Part shown: piece after piece, positions 8,463-15,783 of the stretch
Layout of the letters: every line of letters starts with the position of its first letter
Numbering within the stretch: position 1 is the stretch's first letter
Origin: Candidatus Bathycorpusculum acetigenes
GTDB lineage: Archaea > Thermoproteota > Bathyarchaeia > Bathyarchaeales > Bathycorpusculaceae
Reading direction: 5' to 3'
Assembly (NCBI GenBank): GCA_009781675.1
Contig: WQVG01000009.1
Location: 1 to 37,939, forward strand
Length of the DNA stretch: 37,939 bases
The notes under the pieces: generated by a model
Seen by the model: the letters and a program-made list of their open reading frames with translations, nothing else
What the model was told of the DNA's origin: nothing
Databases searched by the model: none
Program-made: the position numbers and the translations under genes

Positions 8463-9377
8463 CTAATGTCCATGGCCATCAAGCATTCCATAGATGTGCA
8501 GTAAACCTGGAAACAGAACCGCCAAACCCTCCAAAACCGCTTGGGGACTGCCGGGCAAATTCACAATAACCGTATGACCCCTAACACCACTTACACCCCT
8601 TGAGAGCATCGCAGTCGGCGTCCGCCTCTGGCCATAAGCTCTAAGCACCTCAGAGATACCACAAGTCTCTCGATCCACAACACGCAAAGTGGCCTCGGTA
8701 GTTACATCTCGGGGTCCAAGCCCAGTTCCGCCACAGGTAACAACCAAGTCCAGTTTTAAGTCATCACAAAGCTGCTTAAGCTTGATCTCAATTCTTTCAG
8801 CGTCATCAGGTATAATTTCATAGCTATTCACGCTAAGGCTGTAGTTTTGCAGAGCCTCAACGGCAAGCTTACCAGACTTGTCTTCCCGCTTTCCCATCGA
8901 TACGGAGTCACTGATAACTAGAACCGCGGCTTTTAGCGGCCGGTCGTATTTTTCTTTGAAGCCCTTGATGCCCCCTGCTTTTCTAAGCAGCGCCACAGAT
9001 TCAATACTGAGAGTTTTGTCGATTGGTTTTAGCATATCATAAACGGTGAGCGCGGCAATTGAGACAGCTGTGAGAGCCTCCATCTCGACGCCGGTTTTCC
9101 AGATAGTTTTTACCTCTGCTTGAACTTCTATGGAGGCATCCTTTAGGGTAACATCAATATGAATGTAATCGATGGGTATGGGATGACAGTAGGGTATTAA
9201 ATCTGAGGTCTTCTTGGCCGCTATAGTTGCGGCTATCCGAGCAGATTCTACGATATCACCTTTGGGAGATTTGCCCTCCCTAATCAGTCTGATTGTTTCT
9301 GGGCTGACATTAACGGTAGCCTGTGCAACGGCAATCCTCAGGGTATCGGGTTTGTTTGTAACATCAAACATGCCCAT
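8463..9377 (-). CDS. moaC-mogA: MoaC-MogA/MoaB fusion, molybdenum cofactor biosynthesis
   Basis: Two pterin-cofactor enzymes are joined in 304 residues. Residues 1-140 are MoaC, cyclic pyranopterin monophosphate synthase, with KKTSDLIPYCHPIPI (55-69), GVEMEALTAVS (96-106) and KAGGIKG (133-139). Residues 146-304 are the MogA/MoaB molybdopterin adenylyltransferase, with VISDSVS (154-160), CGGTGLGPRD (215-224) and LPGSP (274-278). MoaC acts early, on the product of MoaA; MogA activates the finished molybdopterin by adenylation. The joint is a short linker with no stop or frameshift. The start overlaps the end of moaE by 14 bases. The protein ends in GHGH. Similar fusions are annotated in some bacteria and archaea. 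Confidence 0.9.
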   Translation of the reverse strand: MGMFDVTNKPDTLRIAVAQATVNVSPETIRLIREGKSPKGDIVESARIAATIAAKKTSDLIPYCHPIPIDYIHIDVTLKDASIEVQAEVKTIWKTGVEMEALTAVSIAALTVYDMLKPIDKTLSIESVALLRKAGGIKGFKEKYDRPLKAAVLVISDSVSMGKREDKSGKLAVEALQNYSLSVNSYEIIPDDAERIEIKLKQLCDDLKLDLVVTCGGTGLGPRDVTTEATLRVVDRETCGISEVLRAYGQRRTPTAMLSRGVSGVRGHTVIVNLPGSPQAVLEGLAVLFPGLLHIYGMLDGHGH

Positions 9378-9822
9378 CTTGATTATCCTCCAGCATTACT
9401 CCCTCAACCCACCTAGAGCCCGTCGCTGATATTTCTTTCTTCCAAATCGGCACCGATCTCTTGATAGCGTCGATTGCATACCGACATGCTTCAAACGCTT
9501 CTTTACGGTGCTCTGATGAAGCAGCAATTGCAACACTTATTTCGCCAACCTTGAGGTTCCCCAAACGGTGAACTGCCATAAACCCCAGTAGATTCCAGCG
9601 CTGGGTCGTTTGATGTTCGATTTTTCTGAGAGCCTCTTCAGCCATTTCCGGATAGGCTTCATAGTACATTTCTGACACAGGACCTTTATCGCCATGATCT
9701 CTTACTGTTCCCAAAAACAGAGCCGTGGCACCCGAAGAATTGCTTGAGACTACCCGCAGTACAGCGGATACATCAATGGATTCTTGGACTATTGCAATCA
9801 GTCCTTTAACCTCCCGACACAA
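9364..9822 (-). CDS. moaE: Molybdopterin synthase catalytic subunit MoaE
   Basis: MoaE is the large subunit of molybdopterin synthase, which adds two sulfurs carried by MoaD to cyclic pyranopterin. Diagnostic parts are ALFLGTVRDHG (34-44), HRLG (85-88), SSEHRKEAF (102-110) and the two active-site lysines Lys121 and Lys128, spaced seven apart as in the family. The coordinates use a TTG that overlaps moaD by 17 bases. The homologous part begins nearer residue 8-9, where CTG (9801) and ATT (9798) codons sit a normal distance after a GGAGGT at the moaD stop, so the true start may be non-canonical. The gene is coupled to moaD and moaC-mogA. Confidence 0.85.
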   Translation of the reverse strand: MCREVKGLIAIVQESIDVSAVLRVVSSNSSGATALFLGTVRDHGDKGPVSEMYYEAYPEMAEEALRKIEHQTTQRWNLLGFMAVHRLGNLKVGEISVAIAASSEHRKEAFEACRYAIDAIKRSVPIWKKEISATGSRWVEGVMLEDNQDGHV

Positions 9823-10081
9823 ACGGCAATAGGGCTACTTCATCACTTGGCATTACCTTTACGGTACCGTCAACGATTTTTCGATTAACGGCTACAACAA
9901 ATTGAGCCTTTAGAGACGACAAGTCCGGATAGGAAACAAAAAGATCCCGTTTTAGGCCATCAACAGTGATATCAGAACCGTTGAGGATGAGCGTGACTTC
10001 TTTGTTTCCCACAACTTCCCGCAATAAGCCAAACAATTTAACGCTCAAAATAACCGGTTTTTTGCTATCTGTCATATTCAC
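9806..10081 (-). CDS. moaD: MoaD/ThiS-family sulfur carrier, molybdopterin synthase small subunit
   Basis: This 91-aa ubiquitin-fold protein ends in the required di-glycine (FVSGG), whose terminal glycine is adenylated and then thiocarboxylated to carry sulfur. The chain reads VKLFGLLREVVG near the N terminus and VAVNRKIVDG in the second half, both typical of MoaD. It lies between moaA and moaE. The codons for the final Gly-Gly form the GGAGGT that may serve as the moaE ribosome binding site. No E1-like MoeB activator is present in the window. Confidence 0.88.
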   Translation of the reverse strand: MNMTDSKKPVILSVKLFGLLREVVGNKEVTLILNGSDITVDGLKRDLFVSYPDLSSLKAQFVVAVNRKIVDGTVKVMPSDEVALLPFVSGG

Positions 10082-10086
10082 ACCTA

Positions 10087-11112
10087 TTAGCCGCCTATAG
10101 TATTCATCAAGTTCAAACCTGATCGCAGAGTATTATGCTCAAGCAAGCTTATCAAACCCGGCGGTTTTTTTTGGTAACAAGCCATGAGATAATCAGCTAT
10201 CTCCGTATCTGATTTGCCGGCTCGAATAAGTTTCTTGACATCGTTTTTAGGGCGCTCAAAGATGCAGGTCAAGAATTTACCATCTGAGGTTAACCTAAGC
10301 CGGTCACATGCCCCACAGAAGGGTTCACTTATGGACGGAATAAAGCCGATGGTTGCTCTGTTGTCTTTTATGGCATATAATCTAGCGGGATCAGATAAGT
10401 TGTTGTTTAGAGGCAGAAGCTCCAGCCCACTTTGACTGATGCGCTGTATCATTTCTTCTTTGGTAACTACAAGAGACGGATTCCAAATATGTGAGCCGTC
10501 CAGGGGCATAAATTCTATAAAACGAACAGGATAACCCGTAGCTATCGCAAATTTGGCAAAGTCCACGATTTCATCGTCGTTTTGTCCTCTGATGATTACG
10601 GTATTTATTTTTATCTCAAAGCCTTCGTCCCGCGCAGTCTGTAACGATAATAGTATTTGGGAAAGACCATCGATACGAGTTATGGATTTGAATCTGTCGG
10701 GTTTAAGAGTGTCTAAGCTGACGTTTATGCCATGTAACCCGGCAATTTTGAGTTGAGCAGCTTTTTTGTTGAGTAACAATCCGTTAGTGGTCATAGATAT
10801 TGTTTTGATGCCGTCTATGCTTGAGAGAGCACAAACCAGTTTTTCAATTTCGGGTCTAACTAGAGGTTCGCCGCCGGTAAGCCGTATTTTTTTGATTCCA
10901 AGACCTGCAAATATGGCGGCTAAGCGTTGGATCTCTTCGTAACTAAGAATTTGGTTTTTGGGGTATAGTTGGAGACCCTCTTTTGGCATGCAGTAAACAC
11001 AGTGCATGTTGCATCGATCTGTGATGGAGATACGTAGCTTCTGCGGTATCCGGTTGAGACTGTCTATTGGTTTTAGGCGGTCAGCCTCAAAGGCATTTCC
11101 GTTAAATTGCAT
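10087..11112 (-). CDS. moaA: GTP 3',8-cyclase MoaA (radical SAM)
   Basis: MoaA carries out the first step of pterin cofactor synthesis, converting GTP to 3',8-cyclo-7,8-dihydro-GTP. The radical-SAM cluster motif CNMHCVYC lies near the N terminus. The second cluster CGAC...TC (CX2CX13C) lies near residue 265-285, and the chain ends in the conserved Gly-Gly (NTIGG) needed for catalysis. The ATG at 11112 is preferred because GGGAG sits eight bases upstream; a GTG at 11121 is three codons earlier. It overlaps or abuts the moeA stop and is followed after a few bases by moaD. Confidence 0.92.
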   Translation of the reverse strand: MQFNGNAFEADRLKPIDSLNRIPQKLRISITDRCNMHCVYCMPKEGLQLYPKNQILSYEEIQRLAAIFAGLGIKKIRLTGGEPLVRPEIEKLVCALSSIDGIKTISMTTNGLLLNKKAAQLKIAGLHGINVSLDTLKPDRFKSITRIDGLSQILLSLQTARDEGFEIKINTVIIRGQNDDEIVDFAKFAIATGYPVRFIEFMPLDGSHIWNPSLVVTKEEMIQRISQSGLELLPLNNNLSDPARLYAIKDNRATIGFIPSISEPFCGACDRLRLTSDGKFLTCIFERPKNDVKKLIRAGKSDTEIADYLMACYQKKPPGLISLLEHNTLRSGLNLMNTIGG

Positions 11113-11113
11113 A

Positions 11114-12400
11114 TTAAACACTCCCTGCTCTAAGTAGAAGAACCTCGACTTTTTGGCCCTTAATAAGGCTAGATTTGCCGTTTGCTATTACCACTCCGTC
11201 GGGGCCTGTCAATGTTGAGAGCAGGCTTGCCGCTGTTGCACTCACCGGCTCAGCCATGTAGCATGAGATGCCTTTTGGGTCTGTTGTTGCTGTGAGTTTT
11301 ACTCGGACAAATGCCTGCATACCCTCACGCAACTTGATACTTGAGGCCATTTTTGCGATTATTTTTGCTTGAGGCAATCCCTTGGTTTCAAGCATTGTAA
11401 GAATCAGGGGTCTACCAAAAGTATAGAAAGCAAAAAATGAAGCCACGGGGTAACCGGGAGTTAAGATGATGGGTTTGCCATCAACGATGCCCAGTGCAGT
11501 TGGCGAACCGGGTCGCATTGCAATACCGTGAACTATGATGCCGGGGTTACCTGTATTGTTTATAACTGCGGGAACATAATCTTTTTCACCCACAGATGAA
11601 CCACCCGATATTACGACAAGGTCGTATTGCAGAGCTTTTTTTAGGGTGCCTTGTATGCTCTTTGGGTCATCTCTGCATATACCTAGGTCTACTGCTTCGC
11701 CGCCGCATTCGTGTATCATTCCAGACAGCATATAGCGGTTACTGTCGTAGAGAATGGCGTTGGTTGATAGTTCAGAGCCAGGTTCGATAAGCTCGCTACC
11801 TGTGGAGAATATTGCCACCTTTAGCTTGCAAAAAACCTTCACCGATGGTGTACCTACTGAGGCTATTAAACCGATGTTTTGTGGTCTGAGCCATGTTCCA
11901 CGTTTGAGAAGAAGCTCACCTGCCTTTATGTCCTCACCTTTAACGATTATATTTTTATTACTTTTTATCTCTTTGAAAATCTTTACCGTTTTTTTATCTC
12001 CATCAGTGTCTTCTACCATTACCACGGCGTCTGCATCTTGAGGAATTCTAGCGCCAGTTGCTATGGCGACAGCCTGTCCGGGACTAATTTTGTATGGTGT
12101 GTCGTCGCCGGCACTTGCTGTGGCTATAACTTCAAGTGAAATGGGGGTTTTTTTGGATGCCCCTTTGGTGTTGGCAGCTATTACAGCGTAGCCATCCATG
12201 GCAGATTTGTCAAATGGAGGTATGTCTATGGGGCTTATGAAATTTTGTGCAAGAACTCGGTTTGTGGCGCCATGCAAATTGGTGGATTCTATTTTTGGAG
12301 TGAAGTGGGAATGTTCTGAGTATGAAACAAAAAGATTTTTGAGAGCTTCATTTACTGACATGTATTTTTTGAAGTCTGCTGGACTCGTTTTGTTATGCAA
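11114..12400 (-). CDS. moeA: Molybdopterin molybdotransferase MoeA
   Basis: MoeA inserts molybdate or tungstate into adenylated molybdopterin. The 428-aa chain has the MoeA N-terminal motif IPPFDKSAMDGYA, the GARIPQDADAVVMVED segment, the MogA-like domain with VISGGSSVGEKDY, and a C-terminal beta-barrel domain (about the last 75 residues). The start is a TTG at 12400, because the FKKYMSVNEAL segment normally lies inside the protein; an ATG at 12361 would cut it. It heads the moeA-moaA-moaD-moaE-moaC/mogA operon. No MobA is seen, so the cofactor may stay in the mononucleotide form, as used by tungsten aldehyde oxidoreductases. Confidence 0.9.
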   Translation of the reverse strand: MHNKTSPADFKKYMSVNEALKNLFVSYSEHSHFTPKIESTNLHGATNRVLAQNFISPIDIPPFDKSAMDGYAVIAANTKGASKKTPISLEVIATASAGDDTPYKISPGQAVAIATGARIPQDADAVVMVEDTDGDKKTVKIFKEIKSNKNIIVKGEDIKAGELLLKRGTWLRPQNIGLIASVGTPSVKVFCKLKVAIFSTGSELIEPGSELSTNAILYDSNRYMLSGMIHECGGEAVDLGICRDDPKSIQGTLKKALQYDLVVISGGSSVGEKDYVPAVINNTGNPGIIVHGIAMRPGSPTALGIVDGKPIILTPGYPVASFFAFYTFGRPLILTMLETKGLPQAKIIAKMASSIKLREGMQAFVRVKLTATTDPKGISCYMAEPVSATAASLLSTLTGPDGVVIANGKSSLIKGQKVEVLLLRAGSV

Positions 12401-12798
12401 CTCATGAGATGTGATAATAACAACCTCTCAGATTTATTTAAGATGACGTATTCTTCGATAGTACTACTTGGTAATAACACCTGCTCATACAATTAATAAA
12501 CATTCTCGAACAGAAAACGACAACTCAGACCTCAAAAAACAAACAAAAACCAGTCGATAAACAAACATATCGCAATAAACTACATCATAAATGGCACGGT
12601 CATACAAATCAGGCATGTATTCAGCTCTCAGCGAATGTTACTGTACATTAAGACACAAATGCACAAAGATACACATCTAATCATGTTTTAGCGTCAAAAT
12701 GTATAACTATGGAATGTCATGATTTTACGTCCCAATGCCGGTTAGCGAGTAAGCAATATATGAGTTATGGGGAAATTCATTGAAGCGAGTTGGGTAAT
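12401..12798. other. Intergenic region between divergent genes
   Basis: This gap separates moeA (minus) from the beta-helix protein (plus). It must hold both promoters but no clear TATA box stands out. At 12615-12627 lies ATGTATTCAGCTC, one of several copies of a repeated sequence (see 13779-13804 and 109-121). Confidence 0.45.
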
Positions 12799-13773
12799 AT
12801 GATAGGGTCTCCCAAATTAGGCCGCACTAGTTTTTTGCATCAACTATTGAATTCCAAGCTAATTAATCCCCGCTTGGGACTTATTAAGCGAGCCGAACTA
12901 CGTTTACTACTTTTTGTATTGTTAACTTCAACAGTGATGAGTGCCTTGTCTGTTAATTTGGCGGGTGCTCAGACCCACGCTACTATAACTATCTCATCTG
13001 ATGGAGGTGTTAAGGGAACAGACAAGATTCAACGGGATGGCGACATCTACACCTTTACAGGCGACATTTATGGTTCTATAACTGTTCAAAAAAGCGGTAT
13101 TACCATTGATGGTACAGGGTACGCCTTTCAAGGAGCGGACTTCTCAAGAGGGATAGATTTAGTTGGGTACGGTACTTTTCCCACTCGTTGCTGGGATGTT
13201 GTGGTGAAAAATCTACGGATATGCAATTCGGGGTCTTGGGGTATATACACTACTTCAAACAACAACAGTTTCATAGATAATACTTTTGATAGTTCGGGTA
13301 TACACATTCTGGGTAGCAGAAGCGGTGAGGGGAATTTAATTAAACGTAACCTTTTCAATAATTCGTACATAACTATTGATTATAATAGTGGCGGTAAGGA
13401 TGTTGTAACTGAAAATAACTTTGTTAACAGCGGAATATATGTTACTATATCTCGACCACCACATGTTGATGGTAATTATTGGAGCAACTACACCACAAAA
13501 TATCCCAATGCTAAAGAAAGAGGTAATACAGGCATTTGGAACACCCCCTATGACTATGATATGTCAGACAGCTCTCACGGTACATACCCATGTATTGATG
13601 ACACCCCCTTAGTGCACCCAGTGAGTCTTGAAATTTCTGATGCCCCTCCAGTAGAGAATGAAACAGAACCCTTTCCAACAACCTTAGGGATCGCCACTAT
13701 ATTGGCAGTAGCTGCTATAAGCATAGGCCTACTTGTTTACTTCAAAAAACATAATTATGCGCCATCATTTTAA
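12799..13773 (+). CDS. Secreted NosD-like parallel beta-helix surface protein
   Basis: This is an exported protein of about 324 aa. The N-terminal part has a long basic region and then a hydrophobic signal core (LLLFVLLTSTVMSALSVNLA) with a likely cut after AGA. The body has repeated short strands with Asn/Ser turns (NSGSWGIYTTSNNNSFIDN and similar), typical of right-handed parallel beta-helices. It ends with the GNYWSNY motif of NosD-type repeats. A single C-terminal membrane span (about 20 residues from GIATILAV) and a short basic tail anchor it. It probably displays a carbohydrate-binding or adhesive helix outside the cell. I prefer the ATG at 12799; a TTG three codons earlier is in frame. 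No catalytic residues are identifiable. Confidence 0.75.
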   Translation: MIGSPKLGRTSFLHQLLNSKLINPRLGLIKRAELRLLLFVLLTSTVMSALSVNLAGAQTHATITISSDGGVKGTDKIQRDGDIYTFTGDIYGSITVQKSGITIDGTGYAFQGADFSRGIDLVGYGTFPTRCWDVVVKNLRICNSGSWGIYTTSNNNSFIDNTFDSSGIHILGSRSGEGNLIKRNLFNNSYITIDYNSGGKDVVTENNFVNSGIYVTISRPPHVDGNYWSNYTTKYPNAKERGNTGIWNTPYDYDMSDSSHGTYPCIDDTPLVHPVSLEISDAPPVENETEPFPTTLGIATILAVAAISIGLLVYFKKHNYAPSF

Positions 13774-13778
13774 TCAGC

Positions 13779-13804
13779 GGTATGTATTCAGCTGAATACA
13801 TACC
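13779..13804. repeat. Perfect 26-bp palindrome, member of a repeated motif
   Basis: Five bases after the beta-helix gene stop is a perfect palindrome with half-site GGTATGTATTCAG. Its 12-base core ATGTATTCAGCT also occurs at 12615-12626 and, in the other orientation, at 110-121. It may be a terminator hairpin, but there is no T-tract, and the dispersed copies argue for a protein-binding or mobile-element sequence. Confidence 0.6.
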
Positions 13805-14056
13805 AAATCAGTTAGCGTTTAACACATTGTCCCGACGCTACATCAAAATGATTTTTGCTACCGTAATCACAAGTTCTACAGTCGTTTGCTATATCTTGCC
13901 CAAAAGGGCAACCCGTCAAATCTGCCAATACCGTCACCATCTGAGGTATCATCACAACCAGATATTAAACTGTTCTATCCACTAATCTACCCCGAAAAAA
14001 CACAGACACCATTATAAATCTGACAAAGATGATTAATTTGAAATATGAAACATTGT

Positions 14057-14132
14057 TGGTAGCCCAGAAGAGATTCGAACTCTTGTCAAGGGCTCCAGAG
14101 GCCCCTATGCTTGACCACTACACCACTGGGCT
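14057..14132 (-). tRNA. tRNA-Gln (CUG anticodon)
   Basis: On the minus strand the acceptor stem AGCCCAG/CTGGGCT, D arm, anticodon stem GGGGC/GCCCT and T arm AAGAG-TTCGAAT-CTCTT all pair. The anticodon loop CTCTGGA gives CUG, reading CAG (Gln). The discriminator is A and a CCA follows at 14057-14059, so the 3' end appears genome-encoded. There is no intron. A TTAATAAAT box about 30 bases upstream is a likely TATA element. Confidence 0.93.
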
Positions 14133-14339
14133 GCAGACAGAGAGAAATAATGTTTACATTTATTAACTTTAAGTTTGTGTTTACAGTTTAGTCGTTCTTG
14201 ATTTTGTGCTTTATTTATGTAAGTGGTTCTGATTGATAGCAGAAGAAAATGCCAAGTATCTGATAGGTTGAGTTGGTTGTTTATATGACGTATTTATTTT
14301 GTAGAAAACTGGATCTTGCAAAAGCATGTAATCACTTTG

Positions 14340-15143
14340 TCATTGTGAGTTAAAGAATGACTCCAGTTTGGATGTTCCCGATTTTTTGAGCACCAACGCA
14401 CAGTCTTTGGGGTCCAGAACTTTATACTCTAAACCTAACGTGACCAACAATCGCTGTACATCTTTACCAAGGCTGGGTGCTGCAAGAACGGCACGGACGG
14501 GACGATTAACTTTAGCCTTGATGGGTTCGATGTATTTTGAGAGCTGTAATGCTGCTTCTTTGGTAGCCGCTCTGCGCTTAACTTCGACGATAACAAGTCT
14601 GCCATCTTTATCTTCGCCATAGATATCTATGAAACCTGGTTCGACATGTTTTTCCCAGCTGATAGGTTTAAAACCTTCTTCAAACAGGCTGGGTTTGAGG
14701 AGTATTGCACGATGCATGTCGTCTTCGCTTGCATGTAACAGAAATTCACCAGCATCAAAAAGACTAAGGGCTGAGACCAGTAAAACTTCATTGAAAGTTA
14801 CTTTCACACGCTCATGGGGTTTGCTACGGATACCCTGTATTTCGAGTTTGTCATCGTTAACTTCGACAGTGAAAACGCCACCTGCAGGTTGCCAGTTGAC
14901 TGGTTCATACCCGGTTGGACGGTGAACAAGCAGGGACCCATCAGATTTGACGATGATAAAACGTTCGCCATTCTCAAGCGTCGAACTGGCTCTGCCGTCA
15001 TAGTGCACATGACAGTTACCTGCGACAAGAAGAGTATGGCGTTGCGCAAATGCTCTCTCGATTAAGACAGCTGCCTCAGCCAAGGTTGGTTCTTTTAACA
15101 CTGCAAGTTTGTTATTTTTGGTCTGCAAATTGTTTTCCGCCAA
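14340..15143 (-). CDS. nucS: NucS/EndoMS mismatch endonuclease
   Basis: NucS cuts both strands at mismatches and substitutes for MutS/MutL in many archaea and in actinobacteria. The N-terminal DNA-binding domain includes PVNWQP (81-86) with the conserved Trp84. The C-terminal RecB-like nuclease domain has Asp173 (FIDIYG), Glu187 and Lys189 (VEVKR) in the D-X13-E-X-K spacing of the family. The 267-aa length fits. The tail TSKLESFF, 9-10 residues from the end, resembles a PCNA-interacting (PIP) box with Thr in place of the first Gln. The start is TTG. It is divergent from the methyltransferase gene with only a short gap. Confidence 0.92.
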   Translation of the reverse strand: MAENNLQTKNNKLAVLKEPTLAEAAVLIERAFAQRHTLLVAGNCHVHYDGRASSTLENGERFIIVKSDGSLLVHRPTGYEPVNWQPAGGVFTVEVNDDKLEIQGIRSKPHERVKVTFNEVLLVSALSLFDAGEFLLHASEDDMHRAILLKPSLFEEGFKPISWEKHVEPGFIDIYGEDKDGRLVIVEVKRRAATKEAALQLSKYIEPIKAKVNRPVRAVLAAPSLGKDVQRLLVTLGLEYKVLDPKDCALVLKKSGTSKLESFFNSQ

Positions 15144-15219
15144 GGTATTTTAGTCAGGGCTGGGTACATAAGATTTCTTGAGTGAAACACCGTTGACCGC
15201 TTGGAAAACTAAACGCAGC

Positions 15220-15783
15220 ATGATGAAGCGCTATGATATAACAGCCGAAATATATGATGAACGATACTTTGAGGAACAGAACAGGAAATACAAAAAAGCA
15301 CTCGAAAATGTCGGTGTGAAGGGCTTGTCAATTTTGGATGTGGGATGCGGATCAGGTTTATTTTTTTCTCATGTAGCAGAACAGGCGATGCTGGTTGTGG
15401 GTGTAGATGTTTCACATGGGCTTTTGCTCAAAGCTAAAGAGCGACCTGAACGGAATGGAAACGTTTTTTTGGTGCAGGCAGATGCGGATCATTTACCGTT
15501 TAGGGATGATTTTTTTGGAGCAACATTTGCTTTCACTATGCTACAAAATGTACCCAACCCTTCAGAAACCATAACTGAACTCAAAAGGGTTGTTGAAGTA
15601 AACGGCAAAGTGGTTGTGACAGGGTTAAAAAAAGCGTTTGCTCTCAGCAAGTTTATGGATATACTGGAGGATTCTAAGATGACACTAACTGCTTTTGTGG
15701 ATGAAAAGACCTTAAACTGCTACGTGGCCGTGTTAGGGTCACTTAGCATCTCTACATCAGCCGCTTCACCGTTGTCTGCGTAG
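15220..15783 (+). CDS. Class I SAM-dependent methyltransferase
   Basis: The chain has the Rossmann-fold motif I ILDVGCGSG near residues 35-45, an acidic end of strand 2 (VVGVDVS) and QADADHLPF (motif II/III region), then AFTMLQNVPNP at the position of motif IV. This is the UbiE/Methyltransf_11 type. The substrate is unknown. I prefer the double ATG at 15220; a TTG at 15178 would add 14 residues. The last 20 codons overlap, antisense, the end of the neighbouring regulator gene (15720-15783), so the two genes converge tail to tail. Confidence 0.75.
   Translation: MMKRYDITAEIYDERYFEEQNRKYKKALENVGVKGLSILDVGCGSGLFFSHVAEQAMLVVGVDVSHGLLLKAKERPERNGNVFLVQADADHLPFRDDFFGATFAFTMLQNVPNPSETITELKRVVEVNGKVVVTGLKKAFALSKFMDILEDSKMTLTAFVDEKTLNCYVAVLGSLSISTSAASPLSA

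Noticed and set aside
13782-13985. 67-codon plus-strand frame after the beta-helix gene
   Set aside because: Its ATG lies inside the 26-base palindrome, there is no ribosome site, and the composition is not protein-like.
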